Assembly (NCBI RefSeq): GCF_022664455.2 | Contig: NZ_JAKRKC020000001.1 | Span: forward strand, 4,531,001-4,595,000 | Length of the DNA: 64,000 nt | Source of the DNA: Actinomadura luzonensis | GTDB lineage: Bacteria > Actinomycetota > Actinomycetes > Streptosporangiales > Streptosporangiaceae | Direction: 5' to 3' | In this document: piece after piece, positions 49,006 through 60,781 of the stretch | Numbering within the stretch: the stretch's first letter is position 1 | Layout of the letters: each line of letters begins with the position of its first letter | Notes under the pieces: generated by a model | The model's database searches: none | The model's input: the letters and a program-made list of their open reading frames with translations, nothing else | Told to the model about the DNA's origin: nothing | Program-made: the position numbers and the translations under genes

Positions 49006-50769
49006 TCACTGAACGCCGAGCAGCACGTAGTCGTACATCTGCTGGCCCTCGTTGTAGGCGAGGTTGGTCACGCCCTGGCCGCGCATGAGCAGGGACTTGG
49101 CCCAGACGACGGGAAGGATGGAGGCGTCCTCCATGACCTTCTTGTCGACGTCCACCCACAGCTTCTCGCGGGCGGTGGCGTCCAGCTCGGCGGAGGCCTG
49201 GTCGACGAGCTTGTCGACCTCGGGCACCTTGACGCTCAGGTTGTAGTTGCCGGCGTCGCGGATGGTGCGGCTGTCGACGATGGCCTGCAGGAAGCCGTAG
49301 CCGTCGGGCCAGTCGGAGCCCCAGCCGTGGGTGGCGAGGCCGATGCCGTTCTTCTTGACGTACTCGACGTTGCCGGCGTAGTCGGAGAAGTAGCTGGAGG
49401 ACGGGAAGCCCTTCAGCGTCAGCTTGATGCCGGCCTTGGACAGCGCCTGCTGCATGGCCTCGGCGAGCGCCTTCTCACGCGGGCGGTCGGAGCGGAACGA
49501 CATGGTGGTGCTGAAGCCGTTGGGCTGGCCGCAGGCCGCGAGGGCCTCCTTGGCCTTGTTGACGTCGCCCTTGTTCTCCGGCGTCTGGTACAGGTCGAAC
49601 TTCTCCTGGCCGACGATGCCGGGCGGCATGACGTTCGTGGCGATCTCGCCGCCGGCCACCGGGCCGCCGAAGGCGGTCTGGTTGGCGACGCGGTCGGCGG
49701 CCCACTGGACGGCCTTGCGGCAGTTGATGTTGTCCAGCGGCTTGGTGTCGGGGATGACCGACACGAACCACAGGCGCTGGATCGTCGGGTTGTCGGTACG
49801 GGCCTTCAGCGTCGGGTCGGGCAGGACCTTGCCGAGCGCGGCGGGCTGCATGCCGGTGCCGGGGATGTCGAGCTGGATGCTGCCCGACATGAGCTGGTTG
49901 TCCAGGTCGTCGGCGTTGACGTTGAGCTGGACCTCCCACCGGTCCGGCAGCGCGGGGCGGTTGGAGTCGGTGGAGGCGTCCCACTGGTCGTTGCGGACCA
50001 GGGTGAAGCGCTTGCCGATCTCGTTGGTCTCGAACTTGTACGGGCCCGAGGAGACGACGTGCTCGCGGTACTTCGCGCCGGTGTCCTTGGCCTTGGGCAC
50101 GGGGGCGGTCATCGGGAGCTGGACGATGTAGTCCATCGACGCGAACGGCTTCTTCAGGTGGAAGACGACCGTGGTGTCGTCGGTCGCCTCGACGGCCGAC
50201 TTGTAGTCCACGTCGGGGCTCTTGTAGACGCCCTTGAAGTCCTTCGGCCACTCAAGCAGCTCGTTGAGGTAGGAGGGGCCGTGCGGGAAGGTCTCCTTGT
50301 CGTAGGAGCGCGCGACCGCGTAGGCGACGTCCTTGGCCGTGATCGGGCTGCCGTCCTCGAACTTGAGGCCGCTCCTGATCTTGTACGTCCAGGTCTTGCC
50401 GTCGGCGCTCGGCTGGCCCAGGCTCTCGGCCAGGTCGGGGACGACCTTGTTGCCGTCGGGGCCGGGGCCGGTCTTGTACGTCGTCAGCGTGCGCCAGTAC
50501 AGACGGCCGAAGTTGAAGGAGTAGCCGTAGTAGGTGTCGGCCGGGTCGAGGCTGTCCCAATCGGAGGAATGCGCGGCCTTGATCGTGCCTCCCTTCTTGG
50601 TCGAAGGGTTGAACACGCCGGTGAGCGAGGCGTTGAACGCGGGTTGCGCGCCGCCGCCGGACGCCGACTGCGCGGGCTGCTGCGGCGTGCCGCCACCTCC
50701 GCCACAGGCGGAGAGCACCATGGCGAGCGCCGCTGTCGCGGCCGCCGCCAGTGCGGATTTCCTTCTCAT
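49006..50769 (-). CDS. dppA: Peptide ABC transporter substrate-binding lipoprotein DppA
   Basis: 587 residues. Lipoprotein signal (MRRKSALAAAATAALAMVLS, lipobox LSACG at Cys22) and the family 5 solute-binding fold: GGTIKAAHSSDWDSLDPADT, KIRSGLKFEDGSPITAKDVA and GIGLATHGWGSDWPDGYGF. Binds di- or oligopeptides outside the cell and delivers them to DppBC. It lies in the middle of the operon, between dppC and dppB, with gaps of 47 and 85 bp, rather than first. ATG 50769. The exact ligand cannot be derived from sequence. Confidence 0.94.
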   Translation of the reverse strand: MRRKSALAAAATAALAMVLSACGGGGGTPQQPAQSASGGGAQPAFNASLTGVFNPSTKKGGTIKAAHSSDWDSLDPADTYYGYSFNFGRLYWRTLTTYKTGPGPDGNKVVPDLAESLGQPSADGKTWTYKIRSGLKFEDGSPITAKDVAYAVARSYDKETFPHGPSYLNELLEWPKDFKGVYKSPDVDYKSAVEATDDTTVVFHLKKPFASMDYIVQLPMTAPVPKAKDTGAKYREHVVSSGPYKFETNEIGKRFTLVRNDQWDASTDSNRPALPDRWEVQLNVNADDLDNQLMSGSIQLDIPGTGMQPAALGKVLPDPTLKARTDNPTIQRLWFVSVIPDTKPLDNINCRKAVQWAADRVANQTAFGGPVAGGEIATNVMPPGIVGQEKFDLYQTPENKGDVNKAKEALAACGQPNGFSTTMSFRSDRPREKALAEAMQQALSKAGIKLTLKGFPSSSYFSDYAGNVEYVKKNGIGLATHGWGSDWPDGYGFLQAIVDSRTIRDAGNYNLSVKVPEVDKLVDQASAELDATAREKLWVDVDKKVMEDASILPVVWAKSLLMRGQGVTNLAYNEGQQMYDYVLLGVQ

Positions 50770-50816
50770 TGACTAACCCCTTGGTAGTGAGATGGGGGAT
50801 GGAGCGTTGGCGAAGG

Positions 50817-51809
50817 TCAGTGCGCGCGGGGGTCGAAGGCGTCCCTCAGCCCGTCGCCGAACAGGTTGAACGCCAGGACCGTGATGAAGATCGCCAGGCC
50901 CGGGAAGAGCACGAAGTGCGGCAGCGTGTAGAAGCGCACGGCCTCCGACAGCATGCCGCCCCAGGTCGGGGTGGGCGGGTTGATGCCGACGCCCAGGAAG
51001 GAGAGCGCGGCCTCGAACAGGATGTTGGTCGGGATGAGCAGGGTCGCGTACACCAGGATCGGCGCCATGAGGTTGGGCAGGACCTCGCGGAAGAGGATGT
51101 AGCCGTGGCGCGCGCCGAGGCTGCGGGCGGCGTCGACGAACTCCCGCTCGCGCAGCGACAGGGTCTGCCCGCGCACGATGCGGCCGATGCTGGGCCAGCT
51201 GAAGAAGCCGATGATGAAGATCAGCATGGCGATGCGCAGCCCGTTGCCCTCCAGCCCGAACCCCTTGTCGGGGACGACGCCCGCCAGCGCGATCGCGAAG
51301 ACCAGCAGCGGGAAGGCGAGGAAGACGTCCATGATGCGGCCGATGACCTGGTCGACCCAGCCGCCGAAGTAGCCGGCGATGACGCCGAGCACGGTGCCGA
51401 TGATGACCGAGAGCATGGTGGCGAGGAAGCCGATGAGCAGCGAGATGCCGGCGCCGGCGACGATGCGGCTGAAGATGTCGCGGCCGTTGACCGGCTCGAC
51501 GCCGAGCAGGTACTCGCCGCCGATGTTGCCGAAGGTGCCCTTGGGCAGGAGCGTGCTCTGGTCGATCGCGTCCTGGTGGAACTCCAGCGGGTCGTGCCCG
51601 AAGGCGGAGATGATGGGCCCGGAGAAGATCGCCACCAGGATGAGCAGGACGACCACGATGCCGCCGCCGAGGGCGATCTTGTCCCGCCGCAGCCGCATCC
51701 AGGCGATCCTGGTGAGGGACCGTCCCTGGATGGCCTTGCCCGCTCCCGCGAGCACCAACTCCGGTTGCGCTTCTGACGCGGAGCCGGGAACGTCAAGCGG
51801 CGCGGTCAT
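50817..51809 (-). CDS. dppC: Di/oligopeptide ABC transporter permease DppC
   Basis: 330 residues; first gene of the importer operon. Cytoplasmic N-terminus, first helix LGGGIVVVLLILVAIFSGPI, extracytoplasmic loop and BPD_transp_1 domain with FVDAARSLGARHGYILFREVLPN, plus the DppC ending INPPTPTWGGMLSEAVRFY and FNLFGDGLRDAFDPR. ATG 51809. The promoter must lie in 51810-52034, where AT-rich sequence occurs around 51840-51975. Partner of DppB in the membrane channel. Confidence 0.95.
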   Translation of the reverse strand: MTAPLDVPGSASEAQPELVLAGAGKAIQGRSLTRIAWMRLRRDKIALGGGIVVVLLILVAIFSGPIISAFGHDPLEFHQDAIDQSTLLPKGTFGNIGGEYLLGVEPVNGRDIFSRIVAGAGISLLIGFLATMLSVIIGTVLGVIAGYFGGWVDQVIGRIMDVFLAFPLLVFAIALAGVVPDKGFGLEGNGLRIAMLIFIIGFFSWPSIGRIVRGQTLSLREREFVDAARSLGARHGYILFREVLPNLMAPILVYATLLIPTNILFEAALSFLGVGINPPTPTWGGMLSEAVRFYTLPHFVLFPGLAIFITVLAFNLFGDGLRDAFDPRAH

Positions 51810-52034
51810 GCGAAATTGCCCCCTGGATCCAGACGACGCTGTCTTTTGGATGAACTTTAGACCGCGAGTCGCGACCTCAGGAGGCAGAATCTATGGCCTG
51901 AGCTGCTATGACCAGCCCCTCAGGCCGCTATGTGGCTTATTTGTGATTGATGCGAAACTCATTCGTATCGATCTTGAAGGGAATGTCCGGGGCGGGTCCC
52001 GGTTGCGTCTCGACTTCGTGACACACGAACGCGA

Positions 52035-52574
52035 TCAGCTGATCCCGCGACGCTTGAGCAGCTCCTCGATGTCGGAAAAGTCGTCGTCGCCTGCCGCGCC
52101 GGCGCCTGCGGCGGGGCGCTTCTGCCCAGGCTTCTGGGCTGGCTGGGCGGGCTGCTGGGCGGCGACGGCCGGCTTGGGCTTGGCGCCCGGCGCGGCGGGC
52201 CGCTGTGCCGCGCCCGTGGCCGCGGCGGGCCGCTGCCCCTCGCCCGAGGTCTTCCTGCGGCCGACGGCCAGCTTGCGGCCGCGCAGGAACCCGGACACCA
52301 CGAACAGCACGGCCGCCAGGCCCGCCACGGCGATGCCGGCCCACACGGCCGGGTTGAGCACCAGGCCGGTGACGAAGCCCACGGCGGTGGTGCCGATGTT
52401 CCACAACGCCTGCAACGCGCCCGTGAGGTAGGCCGCCAGCGGCAGCAGCGCCCACGCCATCACCCGCAGGCCCGACGCCGCTCCCCGGCGGCGGAACGCC
52501 AGGAAGCTCAGGACCAGGCCCGCCGCCGTCACGCCGACGCACAACGGCAACCAGGCGATCTGGTTGAAGTCCAT
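52035..52574 (-). CDS. Membrane protein with disordered tail, unknown
   Basis: 179 residues. Three membrane helices (about 5-25 LPLCVGVTAAGLVLSFLAF, 36-58 and 76-96 AVWAGIAVAGLAAVLFVVSG) are followed by a Lys/Arg/Ala/Pro/Gln-rich cytoplasmic tail ending DDFSDIEELLKRRGIS, a terminal helix I have seen in other actinobacterial small membrane proteins. ATG 52574 with AAGGGGGTGG upstream is preferred over an in-frame start further up. Function unknown. It follows the dppC promoter region on the same strand and precedes a repeat-laden gap. Confidence 0.8.
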   Translation of the reverse strand: MDFNQIAWLPLCVGVTAAGLVLSFLAFRRRGAASGLRVMAWALLPLAAYLTGALQALWNIGTTAVGFVTGLVLNPAVWAGIAVAGLAAVLFVVSGFLRGRKLAVGRRKTSGEGQRPAAATGAAQRPAAPGAKPKPAVAAQQPAQPAQKPGQKRPAAGAGAAGDDDFSDIEELLKRRGIS

Positions 52575-53322
52575 CAAGCCACCCCCTTCGTCTCGGCTTG
52601 TCCCCTCCATCCTGGCACGCGAACGGGCGCCTGCCCCTCCTCCGCGAGAACCAGCCGTCCCCTAGGGGGAACCCCTCCCCCACCCCGGACCCGCCGCCCC
52701 GGGCTCGGCCCGGACGGCGGGACAGTGGCCGGGCGGGTGATCGGTGGACGCGCAGGGGCGCCCGGGCGCGGCCAGGCGGCTGATGGGCGGCGAGGCAGCA
52801 GACCCGCGCCCAGGCGGCGGGCAAGACGACGCGCGAGACGACGCGCGGGACGACGCGCGGCGGGACACCGGGACGGCCCGGTCGGACGGGGACGACCGGG
52901 CCTCGCGAGCCCCACCGCGAGCGGGCGACCAAGGCGAGCGGCCCCAGGCGCGGCCGAGGCAGACGTCCCGAGGCGAGGGAGGTCCCCAGGCGAGAGAGAG
53001 GGTCCCGGGACAAGCGTCCCGAGGCGAGGGAGGGTCCCGAGACGCGCGGCCCGAGACGAGCGTCCCGAGTCAAGGCTCCCGAGGCCGGGCGATGAACCTT
53101 GAGACGGGCGGTGGGCCTCCAGACGGGCGTTGGGCCTTGAGCCGGGCGGTGGGACGCCGCGCTCCGAGACGGGCGGAGGGGACGCCTGGCCCTGGCAGGC
53201 GGCGGGACGGCGCATCGAGGAACGCCCGTTCGCCGCCGGGGTTCAGGAGGGGCGGGTGGTCAGGGCGCGGTGAGCCGGTGGCGGGGCCAGCCAAAGGCGA
53301 GGTGGGCCGGTGGTGAGACGGG
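52575..53322. other. Repeat-laden intergenic region, no confident gene
   Basis: 748 bp between the membrane-protein and HAD-phosphatase genes. Direct repeats include three 12-bp units AGACGACGCGCG (52824-52859, last unit starts GG) and the 19-mer CGTCCCGAGGCGAGGGAGG at 52964-52982 and 53015-53033, with many shorter variants. Open frames exist on the plus strand but are Arg/Gly/Asp-rich without domain or start signal. Confidence 0.6.
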
Positions 53323-53973
53323 TCAGGGGTGGGTGGGGAGGAGGGCGTGGAGGTCGGGGAGGGTGACGGAGGTGAGGGAGGGGACGACGAGGCGGCCGGG
53401 GGCGGGTTCGATGGGCAGGAGGCTGGGGACGGCCACCACCGCGCACCCCGCCGCCGTCGCCGCCGCCACCCCGCTCGGCGAGTCCTCCAGCACCACGCAC
53501 CGCACCGGCTCCGCCCCGAGCAGGCTCGCCGCCGTCAGGTACGGCTCGGGGTCGGGCTTGGTGCGCGTCACGTCGTCGGCCGTGACCACCACGTCGAAGC
53601 GCTCGCGCCCGACGCTCTTGAGCACGGCGTCGGCGATCTCCCGCAGCGACGAGGTGACCAGCCCCACCGGCACCCCGGCCGCGCGTACGGCGTCCAGCAG
53701 CTCGGCGGCGCCCGGCATGACCGGGACCCCGGCCGTCAGCCGCTCCACCATGCCCGACACCATCCAGTCGCGGACGGTGGCGGGCGGCACGGCGGCGCCG
53801 GAGACGGCCAGCATGTAGCCGACCGTGCGCTCCATGGAGCCGCCGACCAGGTGGGCCTGGTGCTCGGGTGTCCATGCGGCGCCCAGCCGGGCCATCACCG
53901 CCGTCTCGATCTCCAGCCAGACCCGCTCGCTGTCGACCAGCAGCCCGTCCATGTCGAAGAAGACCGCGTCCAT
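53323..53973 (-). CDS. HAD-superfamily phosphatase (beta-phosphoglucomutase-like)
   Basis: 216 residues. HAD subfamily IA hydrolase: motif I VFFDMDGLLVDSERVW (Asp7/Asp9), four-helix cap (about 18-85), motif II LVTSS, motif III Lys in TRTKPDPEPYL and motif IV CVVLEDSPSGVAAATAAG. Likely removes phosphate from a small phosphorylated metabolite or acts as a phosphoglucomutase-like enzyme; substrate unknown. ATG 53973; it starts 46 bp after metH on the same strand, an arrangement I regard as common next to actinobacterial metH. The tail past residue 180 is Pro-rich and less conserved. Confidence 0.92.
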   Translation of the reverse strand: MDAVFFDMDGLLVDSERVWLEIETAVMARLGAAWTPEHQAHLVGGSMERTVGYMLAVSGAAVPPATVRDWMVSGMVERLTAGVPVMPGAAELLDAVRAAGVPVGLVTSSLREIADAVLKSVGRERFDVVVTADDVTRTKPDPEPYLTAASLLGAEPVRCVVLEDSPSGVAAATAAGCAVVAVPSLLPIEPAPGRLVVPSLTSVTLPDLHALLPTHP

Positions 53974-54019
53974 GCCCCGTTCCCCCGTGCAGCTCGTGAA
54001 GCTCGTCCTCGCCGGTGTG

Positions 54020-57484
<3,465 letters not shown>

Positions 57485-57491
57485 GGAGTAG

Positions 57492-57497
57492 AGCTTA
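57492..57497 (-). promoter_or_regulatory. Leaderless -10 box for metH
   Basis: Minus-strand TAAGCT, 7 nt, then ATG 57484. Confidence 0.5.
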
Positions 57498-57578
57498 TCG
57501 GGTGCGCTCCGGCTGCTTGCCGGGGCCGCCGGAGAAGATCGTTTCGTGGCTTGTGGGACGTTTGAGGCTGCTGCGCGC

Positions 57579-57616
57579 TAGTCTGCCCGGTGTCAATTGA
57601 ACGTGGCGTCCAATTG
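57579..57616 (+). promoter_or_regulatory. uspA promoter with paired CAATTG elements
   Basis: TAGTCT (57579-57584) is a likely -10 box. CAATTG occurs at 57594-57599 and 57611-57616, the same self-complementary hexamer spaced 17 bp apart in the predicted 5' leader. Such a pair could bind a dimeric regulator. Confidence 0.4.
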
Positions 57617-57624
57617 GGGCTTCC

Positions 57625-58083
57625 ATGGCCTATCGCACCGTGCTCGTCGGCACCGACGGCTCCGCCTCCTCCTTCCGCGCCGTGACCGCGGCGGCGTCGC
57701 TGGCCGCGGCGACCGGCGCGACCCTCGTCCTGGCCTGCGCGTACCTGCCGATGCGGGAGAGCGAGCGGGCGGCCGCCGCCGACCGGCTGGGCGGGCTGGC
57801 GTACAAGGTGAGCGGGTCCACGCCCGCCGACGACGCGCTGCGGGCGGCGCGCGAGCACGCGGTGGCGGCGGGGGCCGCGGACGTGGTGCTCGCCGCCGAG
57901 GAGGGCGAGGCCGTGGACGTGCTGGTCGCCCTGGCCGCGCGGCACCGGGCCGACCTCGTCGTGGTGGGCAACCGGGGGCTCAACAGCCTGGCCGGGCGGC
58001 TGCTGGGCTCGGTGCCGTCGGGGGTGCTGCACCGGGCGGCGTGCGACGTGCTGGTCGCGCACACGACGGACGGCGGCCGCTGA
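57625..58083 (+). CDS. Universal stress protein (UspA family)
   Basis: 152 residues, single cytosolic Usp domain. It begins YRTVLVGTDGSASSFRAV and carries the ATP-binding G-2x-G-9x-G-S motif in VVGNRGLNSLAGRLLGSVPS, so it should bind ATP and form dimers. Usp proteins assist survival of starvation, hypoxia or oxidative stress, by unclear biochemistry. ATG 57625 with GGGG six bases before. Divergent from metH, whose promoter faces away. The two CAATTG elements lie in its leader. Confidence 0.92.
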   Translation: MAYRTVLVGTDGSASSFRAVTAAASLAAATGATLVLACAYLPMRESERAAAADRLGGLAYKVSGSTPADDALRAAREHAVAAGAADVVLAAEEGEAVDVLVALAARHRADLVVVGNRGLNSLAGRLLGSVPSGVLHRAACDVLVAHTTDGGR

Positions 58084-58103
58084 GGCGCGAGCGGCGGCGA
58101 GCC

Positions 58104-58148
58104 GGGCCGGGCGCAGGTGGGCCGGGCGCGGGCGGGCCGGGCGCGGGC
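58104..58148. repeat. Three 15-bp tandem repeats
   Basis: GGGCCGGGCGCAGGT, then GGGCCGGGCGCGGGC twice, in the gap between uspA and the PAC2 gene. Confidence 0.9.
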
Positions 58149-58381
58149 GGGCCGCGTTGTGCGCTGAGCGCGAACACGGCGGGGCTCCCGCGCGACACGC
58201 CCGTGCCCGCCGGGGCGCGGGAGCGGGCGGCGTCCCCGGCGCGACCGGCGTCGGCGCTGCCCCGCGGCCCGGCCGCACGGACGGCAGGCCGGGCGGGGCA
58301 AGGGGTTCGCGGGGAGATCGGTGACGGCGACGCCCCCTCAGCGCATAGGCTAAGCGGGACAATGGAGGAAGGAGGCGACCC

Positions 58382-59236
58382 GTGATTGAGCTTGAAGGGC
58401 TCCCCGAGCTCGTCGACCCGGTGCTCATTGCCGCGTTCGAGGGGTGGAACGACGCGGGCGAGGCCTCCAGCGGAGTCATCGCGCACCTCGAGTCCGCGTG
58501 GAAGGCCGAGCCGCTCATCGCGCTCGACCCCGACGACTACTACGACTTCCAGGTGACGCGGCCCGTGGTGGAGATGAGCGAGGGGCTCACCCAGTCGATC
58601 GTCTGGCCGACCACCAGGCTGCTGCGCGCCCGCCCGCCGGGCGTCGAGCGCGACGTGGTGCTGCTGCGCGGCATCGAGCCCAACATGCGCTGGCGCTCGT
58701 TCTGCGCCGACATCATCGAGATCTGCCGCGAGCTGGGCGTGGAGCTGGCCGTCATGCTCGGCGCGCTGCTCAACGACTCCCCGCACACCCGTCCCGTCCC
58801 GATCCTCGGCGGCGCCACCAACGAGGGGCTGGCCCGCTCGACCAATCTGGAGCTGAGCCGCTACGAGGGCCCGACGGGCATCGTCGGGGTGCTGCAGCAC
58901 GCCTTCGGCCACGCCGGTCTCGACGCGATCTCGCTGTGGGCGTCGGTCCCCCACTACGTCGCCCAGCCGCCCAACCCCAAGGCCACGCTGGCGCTGCTGC
59001 GCCGGCTGGAGGACGTCCTGGAGATCCCGATGCCGCTCGGCGACCTCGACGAGGAGGCGCGGGCCTGGGAGCGCGGCGTCGACGAGCTGGCCTCGCAGGA
59101 CTCCGAGGTGGCCGAGTACGTCAAGGAGCTGGAGGAGCGCAAGGACGCCGCCGAGCTGCCGGAGGCCAGCGGCGACGCGATCGCCGCCGAGTTCGAGCGC
59201 TACCTGCGCCGCCGCGACCGCGACACCGACACCTGA
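58382..59236 (+). CDS. PAC2-family (proteasome assembly chaperone-like) protein
   Basis: 284 residues. PAC2/COG2047 fold, related to eukaryotic proteasome assembly chaperone PSMG2; its role in actinobacteria is unproven. Family signatures: LIAAFEGWNDAGEASSGVI, DDYYDFQVTRPVVEM, GIEPNMRWRSFCADIIEIC and LGALLNDSPHTRPVPI. The C-terminal helix is highly charged (KELEERKDAAELPEASGDAI). GTG 58382 has a strong AAGGAGG ribosome-binding site; TAGGCT further up (about 58348) is a likely -10. The presence of a complete proteasome 22-34 kb away makes a functional link attractive but unproven. Confidence 0.92.
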   Translation: MIELEGLPELVDPVLIAAFEGWNDAGEASSGVIAHLESAWKAEPLIALDPDDYYDFQVTRPVVEMSEGLTQSIVWPTTRLLRARPPGVERDVVLLRGIEPNMRWRSFCADIIEICRELGVELAVMLGALLNDSPHTRPVPILGGATNEGLARSTNLELSRYEGPTGIVGVLQHAFGHAGLDAISLWASVPHYVAQPPNPKATLALLRRLEDVLEIPMPLGDLDEEARAWERGVDELASQDSEVAEYVKELEERKDAAELPEASGDAIAAEFERYLRRRDRDTDT

Positions 59237-59546
59237 TCCCCCGGCAGGCCCTCCATCCTCCGGCAGGCCCTCTGGGGGCGCTGTCCCCTGCCGTGTCCTG
59301 CGGGCTCGCCGCCCTCCTGCGGCCCCGTGGACGCCGCCGACACCTGAGGCTCACCGGGCGCGACACTGACAGCTAACCCTCAGGGATTAAATCCGACCAT
59401 TTTTCCGCGTTTCGCGTAATAATCGGTGACCGTACAAGATTGCACTAAGTTGGGACCCGAGCCACACCGCTTGACACCGCTTGACTCGCGACAAACCGGC
59501 TTCGCGCCGTGATGCCTACCTACTGACCGCGCACGTTAGGCACGCC
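59237..59546. other. Intergenic region with tandem -35-like repeat
   Basis: 310 bp, no gene. CCGGCAGGCCCTC occurs twice (59241-59253, 59260-59272). The decamer ACCGCTTGAC is directly repeated at 59466-59475 and 59476-59485, giving two overlapping TTGAC boxes upstream of the TetR-like gene. Confidence 0.6.
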
Positions 59547-60125
59547 ATGGCGACTTCCCATGTAGATCCGTACCAGCGGAGCCAGGACGCCCGGCGGCGC
59601 GTCCTGGAGATGGCCGTCTCGCTGCGCGAGGAGCGCGGCGGCGGCTCCGTGGACCACTTCCTCGCGCTGCTCCAGGACCGGCTCCCGTCCTGGCTGAGCC
59701 TGCTGCACACGCTCGCCCACCGCGTCGGGAGAGGGAGCGTGGCCGACAACCTGCTGCCCATCGCCCAGGCCGGCATCCAGTACTACGTGGACGTGCAGAG
59801 CGCCGCGCTGCCCGCGTTCACCTCCCCCGACGTGACCGTGCGCTTCCGCCAGGCCGTCCGCGACACCGGGCTCGGCCCGCGGGCCGAGGTGGCGCCGCTG
59901 GCCGCGTACCTGGCGGCCGAGCAGGGCCTCGGCCGGGTGCGGGCCGACGCCGACCCGGAGGCCAGCGCCCGCCTGCTGATGGCGGGCTGCTTCCACCGGG
60001 CCTACATCGAGATGTTCGTCGGCGAGGACGCCTGCCCGTCGCGCGAGGCGAGCGCCCGGGAGGTGGTGCGCGAGCTGCGGCTCGAACCGGCGCCCGCGGC
60101 CCCCGCGAGCAGGGCCTCGTCGTAG
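59547..60125 (+). CDS. TetR-like ligand-binding domain without DNA-binding HTH
   Basis: 192 residues. Composition and helix layout resemble the C-terminal effector/dimerisation half of TetR regulators (VDHFLALLQDRLPSWLSLLH; IAQAGIQYYVDVQSAALPAF; DPEASARLLMAGCFHRAYIE), but the first 30 residues (MATSHVDPYQRSQDARRRVL) contain no helix-turn-helix and no upstream frame supplies one. It could sequester a ligand, or heterodimerise with a full TetR protein. ATG 59547 is used; TTG 59481 in frame is possible but upstream codons look non-coding. The last 124 bp overlap the 3' end of the chelatase gene on the opposite strand. Confidence 0.65.
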   Translation: MATSHVDPYQRSQDARRRVLEMAVSLREERGGGSVDHFLALLQDRLPSWLSLLHTLAHRVGRGSVADNLLPIAQAGIQYYVDVQSAALPAFTSPDVTVRFRQAVRDTGLGPRAEVAPLAAYLAAEQGLGRVRADADPEASARLLMAGCFHRAYIEMFVGEDACPSREASAREVVRELRLEPAPAAPASRASS

Positions 60126-60781
60126 CGCCGCCAGACCAGCGCCGCCACGTCGGGGTCGGCCCCCAGGGGCTCGCTCACCAGGCCGGCGCCGGCCGCGGCC
60201 AGCCGGTCGTGGAAGAAGCCGGGCGCCAGCACGTACGAGGCGATCGCCACCCGCGCGGCCGGCGTCGAGCCGAGCCGCGCCATGGCCTCCTCCAGCGACG
60301 GCGTGCCCGCCGAGACGAAGGCCGCGGTGACCGGCCGGGCCAGCCGCACGGCGAGCATGCGGGCGGCGGCCCTGACGTCGGCCAGGGCGGCGGGGTCGGA
60401 GGAGCCGGCCGCGCCGAGCACGACCGCGTCGGTGGCGCGGAGGCCCGCGCGGGCGAGCTTGCGGGTCAGCACGCCGGTCAGCAGCCGGTGCGGGCCGAGC
60501 CAGCCGGCCACGACGGCGTCGGGCCGGTGCGCGGCGATGACCTCGGGCAGGTCGATGTGCACGTGGTAGCCGCCCGCCAGCAGCAGCGGGACCACCACCA
60601 CCGGGCCGGGCACGGCCGCGAGCACGCCGGCCAGCGGGGGCGAGCTGATCTCGAGGTAGCTCAGCTCGACCCGCCGCCCGGGACGCGCCCGCCTGACGGC
60701 TTCGGCCAGAGCGGCCAGGCTCGCCTCGCCGGCGGCGCTGCGCGTGCCGTGCGCGGCCAGGACCAGTGCGGGCGCGGGCAT
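60002..60781 (-). CDS. CbiX/SirB-type sirohydrochlorin chelatase-like protein
   Basis: 259 residues. Class II chelatase fold expected to insert Fe or Co into sirohydrochlorin for siroheme or cobalamin. Features: ALVLAAHGTRSAAGEASLAA with catalytic-type His (residue about 10), VVVPLLLAGGYHVHIDLPEV (second His region) and ASYVLAPGFFHDRLAAAGA. The C-terminal 35 residues are Ser/Arg-rich and non-conserved; they coincide with the 124-bp antisense overlap with the HTH-less TetR gene. ATG 60781 overlaps the stop codon of the uroporphyrinogen synthase gene by one base (TGATG), so the two are coupled in one tetrapyrrole operon. Confidence 0.88.
   Translation of the reverse strand: MPAPALVLAAHGTRSAAGEASLAALAEAVRRARPGRRVELSYLEISSPPLAGVLAAVPGPVVVVPLLLAGGYHVHIDLPEVIAAHRPDAVVAGWLGPHRLLTGVLTRKLARAGLRATDAVVLGAAGSSDPAALADVRAAARMLAVRLARPVTAAFVSAGTPSLEEAMARLGSTPAARVAIASYVLAPGFFHDRLAAAGAGLVSEPLGADPDVAALVWRRYDEALLAGAAGAGSSRSSRTTSRALASRDGQASSPTNISM

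Noticed and set aside
52744-53316. 190-codon plus-strand frame in the repeat island
   Set aside because: Arg/Gly/Asp low complexity caused by the repeats, no ribosome-binding site or domain.
57485-57624. Cobalamin or SAM riboswitch before metH
   Set aside because: The predicted transcript starts next to the ATG, and no B12-box-like or SAM-type conserved helices are visible.
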